In this document: positions 1-5,558 of the stretch, piece by piece
Layout of the letters: each line of letters starts with the position of its first letter
Numbering within the stretch: position 1 is the first letter of the stretch
Origin: DATJFQ01 sp035495555
GTDB lineage: Bacteria > Acidobacteriota > Vicinamibacteria > Vicinamibacterales > 2-12-FULL-66-21
DNA length: 18,361 nucleotides
Reading direction: 5' to 3'
Assembly: GCA_035495555.1 (NCBI GenBank)
Contig: DATJFQ010000001.1
Location: 1 to 18,361, forward strand
Position numbers and translations under genes: made by a program
The notes under the pieces: model-generated
What the model saw: only the letters and a program-made list of their open reading frames with translations
The model's database searches: none
What the model was told of the DNA's origin: nothing

Positions 1-509
1 TTGGCGAGGCTGGTCTCCGCCGCCTTGACGGCGTTGTATGTCATGCGGCCGCCTGATTCGCGGCCCCAGATCGACGTGATCATGATGATGGACCCGCCGC
101 CCCGCGCTTTCATGTGCGGCACGACGAGCCGCGACGCGCGAATCGCGGGGAAGACGGTTTCATCGAACGCGGCCTGCCATTCCGCGTCGCTCGTGCCGAG
201 CAGATCCGATCCGCCGGCGCGCCCGACGTTGTTCACGAGAACGTCGAGACCGCCGAACGCATCGACGGCGCGGCTGACGACGACGTCGACGCCGTCGAGC
301 GTCGACACGTCCGCTTGTACCGCCAGCACCATGTTCGGCCGCCTGGCGGCGGCTTCCACTTCGAGCGCGGCTTCCGTGAGCCGCTCCTGCCCGCGCGCGC
401 AGATACACACACGACAGCCTTCCGCGACGAGCGCCCGCGCTGTGGCGAGCCCGAGCCCCCGGCTCGATCCGGTAATGACGGCCGCTTTTCCAGCGAGACC
501 GAGGTCCAG
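1..509 (-). CDS. SDR-family oxidoreductase, partial (C-terminus beyond window), CTG start
   Basis: Short-chain dehydrogenase/reductase, a cytosolic NAD(P)-dependent oxidoreductase of unknown substrate. The first 169 codons are present. Visible motifs are the cofactor loop TGSSRGLG (about residues 14-21), NNVG (about 92-95), the strand IIMITS with the expected serine, and the catalytic pair in YNAVK near residue 160. Spacing and order fit a classical SDR of about 250 aa. The frame has no ATG, GTG or TTG before the cofactor motif. The best start is CTG at 509-507, giving LDLGLAGKAAVITG, placed 6 nt after GGAAGGAG. The upstream DUF547 gene stops at 512, so the two are probably one transcript and the Shine-Dalgarno lies inside the upstream gene. 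A second CTG at 515-513 overlaps the upstream stop but touches the Shine-Dalgarno. Function beyond SDR cannot be assigned. Confidence 0.88.
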   Translation of the reverse strand, partial: MDLGLAGKAAVITGSSRGLGLATARALVAEGCRVCICARGQERLTEAALEVEAAARRPNMVLAVQADVSTLDGVDVVVSRAVDAFGGLDVLVNNVGRAGGSDLLGTSDAEWQAAFDETVFPAIRASRLVVPHMKARGGGSIIMITSIWGRESGGRMTYNAVKAAETSLA

Positions 510-511
510 GG

Positions 512-1345
512 TCAGCTCCTTCCGGTGAGATCGTTGAGGTGCCAGTCGAAGGTGCCGAACGTCACCGTGAAGTGGTTCTGCTGCACGAACTCCTTTTCGA
601 GCGGGAGGAGGTTCGGCATGATGAACGCGACGATCGCACGCTCGATCGGGGAGCGTGCGGCAAACGCCGCGTCTGCCTTGTCGAACGCCGCGACAAACGC
701 CTGGTCGTGCCAGCTCACGATGGGCGTGACGACCATCGTTCCGGCCGCACGATCGATTTGCAGCATCTCACGGTTGGTCACGAACTCGGCCTGGAGATCC
801 GACAGTTGTCTCTCGAGCCGATCGGCTGTATAGGCCTCGCTGCGGAGGCGTCCGCTTCCGACCGCGCCGCGGCCCAGCGCCAGGAACAGCCGCGGTTCGT
901 TGAACGGCGGCAGGATCGTGTTCTCGATCGCATCGAGGGTTACCGACTGCCCGGCCGCGCGCCACGTCGTCCGATTGAACGCGCCGGGAATCTGACGAAT
1001 GCTGTTCGACGGCGCGCCGGGCGCGGTGCCGTGGATCGGGTAATGATCAATCACGGTCTCCAGCACGAATGCGTTGTAGGCGTCGAGCCAGAATGCCATC
1101 TGCTGCGTCTTCGACCACCCGGCGTACGTCGCGGCGGGCACGTTCAACGACGCGACGTAATGATCGAGTCGCCCGCGTGTGCTCTTCAGCGCGCGATAGT
1201 AGACGAGGCCATCGCGGACGTTCGCGTCGAGGATCTCATCGAGCGGCGTATGCAGCGGATCCGCGCCGGGTGCCGGCGTGAACTGCTGCGCACCAACGGG
1301 GGCAAGAGCGACGGACAGGACCAGGGCAGCGAGCGCTCGGCGCAT
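512..1345 (-). CDS. Secreted DUF547-domain protein
   Basis: A 277-aa protein of the DUF547 family, whose biochemical role is not established. Residues 1-19 form a signal peptide (MRRALAALVLSVALAPVGA, then QQ), so it is predicted to be exported. The core starts around residue 33 and contains the family's most recognisable block, MAFWLDAYNAFVLETVIDHY (83-102), followed by IRQIPGAF (116-123) and an EPRLFLALGRGA segment (150-161), where family members usually have a short alpha/beta stretch. Length is typical. The start has no Shine-Dalgarno; instead TATGAT lies 6 nt upstream, consistent with a leaderless mRNA. The stop is followed after 2 nt by the SDR start, so the two are probably co-transcribed. 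The family call is sure; a function is not. Confidence 0.9.
   Translation of the reverse strand: MRRALAALVLSVALAPVGAQQFTPAPGADPLHTPLDEILDANVRDGLVYYRALKSTRGRLDHYVASLNVPAATYAGWSKTQQMAFWLDAYNAFVLETVIDHYPIHGTAPGAPSNSIRQIPGAFNRTTWRAAGQSVTLDAIENTILPPFNEPRLFLALGRGAVGSGRLRSEAYTADRLERQLSDLQAEFVTNREMLQIDRAAGTMVVTPIVSWHDQAFVAAFDKADAAFAARSPIERAIVAFIMPNLLPLEKEFVQQNHFTVTFGTFDWHLNDLTGRS
516..523 (-). promoter_or_regulatory. Shine-Dalgarno site GGAAGGAG deciding the CTG start of the SDR gene
   Basis: On the minus strand GGAAGGAG lies in the last codons of the DUF547 gene and ends 6 nt before CTG at 509-507. That spacing is near ideal and is the main reason to accept a CTG start, since no standard start codon exists in this part of the SDR frame. 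Confidence 0.7.
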
Positions 1346-1351
1346 CCCGAG

Positions 1352-1357
1352 ATCATA
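1352..1357 (-). promoter_or_regulatory. Candidate -10 element TATGAT for leaderless DUF547 mRNA
   Basis: TATGAT on the minus strand is 6 nt from the ATG at 1345, so transcription would begin at or next to the start codon. No convincing -35 hexamer is visible. It is one of six TANNNT sites at this distance in the window. Confidence 0.5.
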
Positions 1358-1410
1358 CTGAATGGCGCGTCGTAAAGCCTCCTGCTGCCTGTCGGGTATC
1401 CAGCCCCGCG

Positions 1411-1620
1411 TTACCGGCCGGCGAGCAGAAAGTGTGCAGTACGCGCGAAAGGGCGTCCGAACGTTCGAGGCTGCTCAAATGCCCGGCCTCCGGAAGCCTC
1501 ACCGCCCGCGCGCGAGGGATGCGGCGTTCCATCTCGCGTTGCTTCTGCGAGCAGCCTCCGGATCACCGGACGCGCGTCGCGGCCATCCGGCGCACGCGGC
1601 GTAAGCAGACGGGGAGCATC
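1411..1620 (-). pseudogene. Remnant of an alpha/beta-hydrolase C-terminus (enol-lactonase-like)
   Basis: Minus-strand translation recovers the end of an alpha/beta-hydrolase split over three frames. The first has SPSAYAACAGW, then GDPEAAR (about 1618-1545), matching the segment before the catalytic Asp in 3-oxoadipate enol-lactonase-type hydrolases. The second has REMERRIPRARAVRLPEAGH followed by LSSLERSDALSRVLHTF (about 1540-1432), with the usual catalytic His in AGH. The third has FLLAGR and a stop (1431-1411). Two frameshifts and a probable deletion before GDPEA separate them. The N-terminal two thirds is missing, and its place is taken by the opposite-strand gene at 1641. The remnant once preceded the DUF547/SDR pair. 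Recognition is by eye from conserved family patterns. Confidence 0.6.
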
Positions 1621-1625
1621 CGTCG

Positions 1626-1631
1626 TAACCT
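1626..1631 (+). promoter_or_regulatory. Candidate -10 element TAACCT for the ferric-reductase-like gene
   Basis: TAACCT is directly before ATG 1632 and 9 nt before ATG 1641. The same hexamer lies 8 nt before the S9 peptidase start at 18324. The spacing favours ATG 1641 as the leaderless start. Confidence 0.4.
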
Positions 1632-1640
1632 ATGAACCCG

Positions 1641-2216
1641 ATGTCGGCCGTCGATTTCTCCGGGACGATTGCACTCGGCGCGATCGGTCTCCTCACCGCC
1701 AATCTGCTGCTGGGGCTTCTGCTCTCGGTCGGATACAACCCTGTGCGGCAATGGCCGAAGCGCCGCATCAAGCTGTTCACGTTTCACAACTGGACCGGCT
1801 ATGTCGCGCTCGCCGCGGTCGCACTACACGCCGGCGCGCTGCTCTTCTCGTCGGACCCGCGCTTCGCGCTCGCGGACGTCCTCTGGCCTACGACATCTCC
1901 GGTTCAGCCGAAGACGACGACCGTCGGGGCCGCGGGTTTGTATCTGCTCGCGTTCGCCGTCTTCACGTCGCTCAAACGCGTGCGCGCGGCCATCGGCCGG
2001 CACTGGTGGAAGCTCTTCCACTGGACGACGTATGCGGCGGCGGCCGCGTTCTTCGTCCACGGCATCATTGCCGACCCGCTGTTGAAAGGGCGCCCGCCGG
2101 ACCTGATCGACGCCGAGAAGGTTTACGTCGAAGTCTGCGCGCTGCTGGTCATCGTCGCCACCGTGCTGCGGATTCGTCATCGCCGATCGACAACCCGCGC
2201 CGTGCGCCATCAGTGA
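1641..2216 (+). CDS. Ferric-reductase-like transmembrane (haem b) protein
   Basis: Integral membrane protein of 191 aa resembling the ferric-reductase-like transmembrane domain (FRD/MsrQ type), which binds haem b and moves electrons across the membrane. Numbered from the alternative ATG at 1632, about five hydrophobic helices lie near residues 11-33, 53-73, 97-114, 128-147 and 163-181. Two pairs of histidines sit in helices two and four: H52/H66 (HNWTGYVALAAVALH) and H130/H143. The 13- and 12-residue spacings are those expected of stacked haem ligands. There is no FAD or NAD(P) domain, so it needs a partner, which is not seen nearby. ATG 1641 is preferred because TAACCT abuts ATG 1632 and no Shine-Dalgarno is evident; ATG 1632 remains possible. 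It is convergent with the glutaminyl cyclase gene. Confidence 0.8.
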   Translation: MSAVDFSGTIALGAIGLLTANLLLGLLLSVGYNPVRQWPKRRIKLFTFHNWTGYVALAAVALHAGALLFSSDPRFALADVLWPTTSPVQPKTTTVGAAGLYLLAFAVFTSLKRVRAAIGRHWWKLFHWTTYAAAAAFFVHGIIADPLLKGRPPDLIDAEKVYVEVCALLVIVATVLRIRHRRSTTRAVRHQ

Positions 2217-2223
2217 AGATGGA

Positions 2224-2257
2224 GGTTGCCAGTGGCCAGTTGGAGTTGGGAGTTGAG
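2224..2257. repeat. Degenerate heptamer repeat between convergent genes
   Basis: The 42-nt gap between the convergent stops holds a G/T-rich series with period near 7 (GTTGCCA, GTGGCCA, GTTGGAG, TTGGGAG, TTGAGAT). It is related to the TTGGGA arrays at 4757-4788 and 11251-11284. Confidence 0.6.
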
Positions 2258-2258
2258 A

Positions 2259-3032
2259 TCAAGGTCGCGTCAGCTTGATCTCGAACAACCGAGGCCACAG
2301 CTTTCCCGTGACGAACAGCCGGTCGCCCGCGGCATCGTACGCAATCCCGTTGAGCACGTCGGTTCCGGCGCGCTCGGTGGGCGTCAGGAGTCCGTGGAGA
2401 TCGATCCAGCCGACGACGTGGCCGTCTTTCGGCGAGATGCGCGCGATGCGGTCCGTCTGCCAGACGTTGGCGTAGATCTCGCCTTTGACGTACTCGAGTT
2501 CGTTCAGCTCTTTCACGGGACCGTTCTGATCGCGGACCGTGATGCGGCCGGTTTCGGCGAGCGTCACGGGGTCGAGGAACCGCAGATCCGCTGACCCATC
2601 GCTCATGATGATCCGCGTGGTGTCGTGCGTCAGCCCCCAGCCTTCGCCCTGGTAGGTGAACGTGCGTTGCTGTTCGAACGTGTTGAGGTCGTACACGAAG
2701 CCGATCTGCGCCTGCCACGTGAGCTGGACGATCTGTCCCTTCCACTCGGTGATCCCTTCGCCGAAGTACTGCGCCGAGAGCGGCTGCACTTTCAGCACTT
2801 CGCCCGTCTCCAGGCGCACCTTGCGGATTCCGGAGCGGCCGTTGAGGCCCGTCCCTTCGTAGAGGACGCCGTCGCGATAGAACAACCCCTGTGTGAACGC
2901 TGATCGATCGTGCGGGTACGATCGGACGACCTGATAGCCGTACGTCGGCGCGGGGGGCGGGGCGCCGCGGCGTTGCGCCGGGATGAATCCGATGGACGCC
3001 ATCAGCAGTGCAGCAGCGAGCAGTCGCGGCAT
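2259..3032 (-). CDS. Glutaminyl-peptide cyclotransferase (plant/bacterial type), secreted
   Basis: Converts N-terminal glutamine of peptides to pyroglutamate with release of ammonia. The 257-aa sequence fits the papaya-type glutaminyl cyclase family, a five-bladed beta-propeller, and not the zinc-dependent animal type. Conserved blocks appear in order: FTQGL (46-50), EGTG (59-62), QLTW (103-106), GEGWGL (129-134), NELE (177-180), NVW (189-191), LNGIAYD (227-233) and TGKLWP (242-247). Residues 1-20 form a signal peptide, so it should act in the periplasm or outside. The start at 3032 is chosen because the signal peptide begins there; longer in-frame starts add charged residues before it. No strong Shine-Dalgarno is visible. 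TATCTT at 3065-3070 could be the -10 of a short-leader transcript, overlapping the divergent esterase promoter. Confidence 0.9.
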   Translation of the reverse strand: MPRLLAAALLMASIGFIPAQRRGAPPPAPTYGYQVVRSYPHDRSAFTQGLFYRDGVLYEGTGLNGRSGIRKVRLETGEVLKVQPLSAQYFGEGITEWKGQIVQLTWQAQIGFVYDLNTFEQQRTFTYQGEGWGLTHDTTRIIMSDGSADLRFLDPVTLAETGRITVRDQNGPVKELNELEYVKGEIYANVWQTDRIARISPKDGHVVGWIDLHGLLTPTERAGTDVLNGIAYDAAGDRLFVTGKLWPRLFEIKLTRP

Positions 3033-3064
3033 GTCGATTTCGCCATTCTGCCATGACCTTGCCA

Positions 3065-3070
3065 TAAGAT
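3065..3070 (+). promoter_or_regulatory. Candidate -10 element TAAGAT, overlapping divergent promoters
   Basis: TAAGAT lies 7 nt before ATG 3078 on the plus strand. The same bases read TATCTT on the minus strand and could serve the glutaminyl cyclase gene. The intergenic gap is only 45 nt, so the two divergent promoters must overlap. Confidence 0.45.
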
Positions 3071-3077
3071 AGCGGCC

Positions 3078-4697
3078 ATGCGAAAGGCTGCTTTTGCCAC
3101 GGCCGCGGTCGCCGCCTGCGCCCTCGCCACGACGGCTGGACGCGCGCGGGCGCCCGCGCCAGGACCGCGCGTCGAGATCTCCTTCGCGGCATCCGCGCGC
3201 CAGCAACCGGTCACGGGAATGGTGTATCTCGTCATCAGCCGCGATAATCAGCGGAAGCCCGTCGATGATGTCTCTCCCACAGGCGCGCCGATCTTTTCAC
3301 AATATGTTGACAACCTCGGTCCCGCCACCACAGTCACCCTGAGCGCCGCCGATCGCGGATATCCGGTCGCGAGCCTGCGCGATATTCCCGCGGGCGATTA
3401 CTGGGTGCAGCCGTTCGTCAACGTCTACACGCGTTTCCCGCGCGCGGATGGCCACGTCGTCTGGATGCACATGGACCAGTGGGAGGGGCAGGACTGGAAG
3501 CGCTCTCCGGGCAATCTCTATGGCGATCCCGTGCAGGTTCACTTCGATCCATCATCGGCGACCCCGATGCGGCTCGTCGCGGACAAGGTGATTCCGCCCG
3601 TGCAGGTGCCGCCGGACACGGCGTACGTGAAGCACTTCAAGATCAAGAGCGAGATGCTGTCTAAATGGTGGGGACAGCCGATCTATCTCGGCGCGACGGT
3701 CCTTTTGCCGAAGGGGTACGACGACCACCCCGACGAACGGTATCCCGTCAACTATATTCAGGGTCATTTCTCGCTGGGAGCGCCTGGCGGATTCGGCCGC
3801 AGCGGTCGCAATGGCAGAAGCGGCGACTTCGACGCGCTCTGGCTGGCCGACGCAACGCCGCGATTCATTTACGTGACGCTGCAGCACCCCTCACCCTATT
3901 ACGACGACTCGTACGGCGTGAACTCGGAGAACAACGGTCCGTACGGCGACGCCATCATCCAGGAGCTCGTTCCCGCAGTCGAGCAGCGGTTCCGGATCAT
4001 CCGGGAGCCATGGGCGCGCATGCTGTCGGGCGGGTCGACGGGTGGCTGGATTGCGCTGGCGCAGCAGATCTTCTATCCGGATGTCTACGGCGGCACCTTC
4101 GCGAGCTGTCCGGACTCGGTCGACTTCGATTACCACCAGATCGTGAACGTCTACAAAGACCCGAACGCCTACTTCGTGGATCACGGCTGGATGACGGTGG
4201 AGCGCCCGAACGAGCGGCGTCCCGATGGCTCGATCATGTCCATGATAAAGGACGAAAACCATTACGAGCTGACGGTGGGGGATCACTCCCGGTCAGGCGG
4301 CCAGTGGGATATCTGGGAAGCGACGTACTCGCCGGTCGGTGCCGACGGTTACCCGCGCCGGATCTGGAACAAGCAGACCGGCGAGATCGATCACGCGGTC
4401 GCCGAACAGTGGAAGAAATACGATCTGCTGAACGTCCTGAAGACGAAGTGGCCGACGCTCGGGCCGAAGGTCGCCAGCAAGCTGAACGTCTACGTCGGCG
4501 ATATGGATTCGTACTATCTCAACGATGCCGTCGAGAACCTCCACGACTTCCTGTCACAGGCCGACAATCCGAAGTGGACCGGTGAAATTCTCACCAGGCG
4601 CCGCGCGCCGCACTGCTGGGGGCCTTCTCAGGCAGAACTGCTCACCAAGATGACCGCGCAGATAGAGAAAAGCGGTCATCGGGTGAGCAGAGAATAA
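3078..4697 (+). CDS. Secreted putative esterase (alpha/beta-hydrolase, Esterase-D-like)
   Basis: A 539-aa exported carboxylesterase-like protein. Residues 1-25 are a signal peptide. Residues about 30-165 are beta-rich (the block VTGMVYLVISRDN, 45-57) and probably form an N-terminal Ig-like domain. The catalytic alpha/beta-hydrolase domain follows from about 195. Its nucleophile elbow is GGSTGGW, with Ser320. The likely acid is Asp475 or Asp477 in YVGDMDSYY, and the likely histidine is His512 in RAPHCWG. An insert of about 100 residues between strand and acid (350-450) is rich in Trp, Tyr and His and probably shapes the substrate pocket. The natural substrate is unknown; peptide, sugar or siderophore esters are all possible. 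It has no Shine-Dalgarno and has TAAGAT 7 nt upstream. The stop codon overlaps the first unit of a heptamer array. Confidence 0.85.
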   Translation: MRKAAFATAAVAACALATTAGRARAPAPGPRVEISFAASARQQPVTGMVYLVISRDNQRKPVDDVSPTGAPIFSQYVDNLGPATTVTLSAADRGYPVASLRDIPAGDYWVQPFVNVYTRFPRADGHVVWMHMDQWEGQDWKRSPGNLYGDPVQVHFDPSSATPMRLVADKVIPPVQVPPDTAYVKHFKIKSEMLSKWWGQPIYLGATVLLPKGYDDHPDERYPVNYIQGHFSLGAPGGFGRSGRNGRSGDFDALWLADATPRFIYVTLQHPSPYYDDSYGVNSENNGPYGDAIIQELVPAVEQRFRIIREPWARMLSGGSTGGWIALAQQIFYPDVYGGTFASCPDSVDFDYHQIVNVYKDPNAYFVDHGWMTVERPNERRPDGSIMSMIKDENHYELTVGDHSRSGGQWDIWEATYSPVGADGYPRRIWNKQTGEIDHAVAEQWKKYDLLNVLKTKWPTLGPKVASKLNVYVGDMDSYYLNDAVENLHDFLSQADNPKWTGEILTRRRAPHCWGPSQAELLTKMTAQIEKSGHRVSRE

Positions 4698-4788
4698 CTC
4701 CCAATTCCCAACTCCCAACTCCCAATTCCAACGCCCAACTCCCAATCGGTTTCTCGTTTGGGAATTGGGAATTGGGAGTTGGGAATTG
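4696..4788. repeat. Inverted pair of heptamer arrays; likely bidirectional 3'-end hairpin
   Basis: A left array of 7-nt units (AACTCCC/AATTCCC and variants, 4696-4743) faces a right array of the reverse type (ATTGGGA/GTTGGGA, 4757-4788) across a 13-nt spacer. Together they can fold into a long hairpin exactly between two convergent stop codons. The first unit overlaps the esterase stop. The hairpin could end transcripts from both sides, but no U-tract follows, so this is inference. The unit resembles the short heptamer tandem repeats known from cyanobacteria. Confidence 0.8.
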
Positions 4789-5490
4789 TCACTGCTTTCT
4801 CACACCCGTGAAAGTCCCCTGCGCGAAGTCGCCGTAGGCGACGTTGCCTTTCAGGGCATCCTTTTGCGCCGTGCCAGAGAACGACGTGGCGACCGAGTTC
4901 CCTTCGATGTTCATCGTGAACCCGAATTCGATCTTGCCGTCCTTGATCGTGCCCTCGAGCGGGAAGCTGCCGTACTGCGTGCTCTGATATTCGCCGGTCA
5001 GCTTTTCACCCTGCTGCTTCAGCACCACGGTCGGCGACGCCGAAATGTCCGGCGTCGTGACCTGAACAATCCACGTGCCGGTCACGTCGACGGCTTCCGC
5101 TGGCTTCTTGTCTTTCGGTGTTCGCTTGCCGGTGAACTCGCCCGATCCGGAGCCGCCGGCATCGTACGACCCCTTGATCTCGTCGCCCGTGATCGTCGCG
5201 TTCATCGTGACCGCGAGCTGGTCGCCGCCGCCCGTTGTCATGGCGAAGCCGACGGTCACCGCATTGCCCTTGACGGCCGCCTGGATCGGCGCCTGACCCA
5301 GCTCGGACGAGATGCTGCCGCCGTAGGCCGTCCCCTCCTTGCTGATGATCATCTGCGCCCCGATGGGCCCGTGCTGGCTGGAAAACATCAGGTCCCACGT
5401 GCCGGTGGGATCCACGTCCTGTGCGAAGACCGGCAGCGTGCCGCCGACGAACAGGACCGCCGCGACCAGGGAAATGTGCCTGCGCTTCAT
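4789..5490 (-). CDS. Secreted protein of two tandem beta-rich repeats, function unknown
   Basis: A 233-aa protein with a signal peptide (residues 1-24, ending VFAQ) and two homologous halves, about 27-124 and 135-233. Each half starts with D(P/V)TGTW and ends with G(E/T)FTGKR or GTFTGVR, and each is full of alternating hydrophobic strands with Gly/Asp turns. The pattern suggests two small lipocalin-like or beta-barrel domains joined by a Lys/Pro-rich linker (TPKDKKPAEAV). No catalytic residues are apparent; binding of a hydrophobic ligand or polymer is a guess. A good Shine-Dalgarno (GGGAG) lies 5 nt before ATG 5490. It follows the sortilin-like gene by 68 nt on the same strand, so it may be its partner. 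Confidence 0.8.
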   Translation of the reverse strand: MKRRHISLVAAVLFVGGTLPVFAQDVDPTGTWDLMFSSQHGPIGAQMIISKEGTAYGGSISSELGQAPIQAAVKGNAVTVGFAMTTGGGDQLAVTMNATITGDEIKGSYDAGGSGSGEFTGKRTPKDKKPAEAVDVTGTWIVQVTTPDISASPTVVLKQQGEKLTGEYQSTQYGSFPLEGTIKDGKIEFGFTMNIEGNSVATSFSGTAQKDALKGNVAYGDFAQGTFTGVRKQ

Positions 5491-5558
5491 AAGTGCTCCC
5501 ACTAAGTCTCTACCTGAATACGGACGGGACGTCGATGTGCCTGATCGTCGTGATCGGC

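Noticed and set aside
3033..3206. Longer glutaminyl cyclase starting at 3206
   Set aside because: It would overlap the divergent esterase gene by about 130 nt and place charged residues before a clear signal peptide.
5491..5558. Possible small gene or terminator between the first propeller and the two-repeat protein
   Set aside because: Only 68 nt with weak, interrupted pairing (GATCGTCGTGATC) and no U-tract; nothing can be supported beyond the Shine-Dalgarno of the downstream gene.
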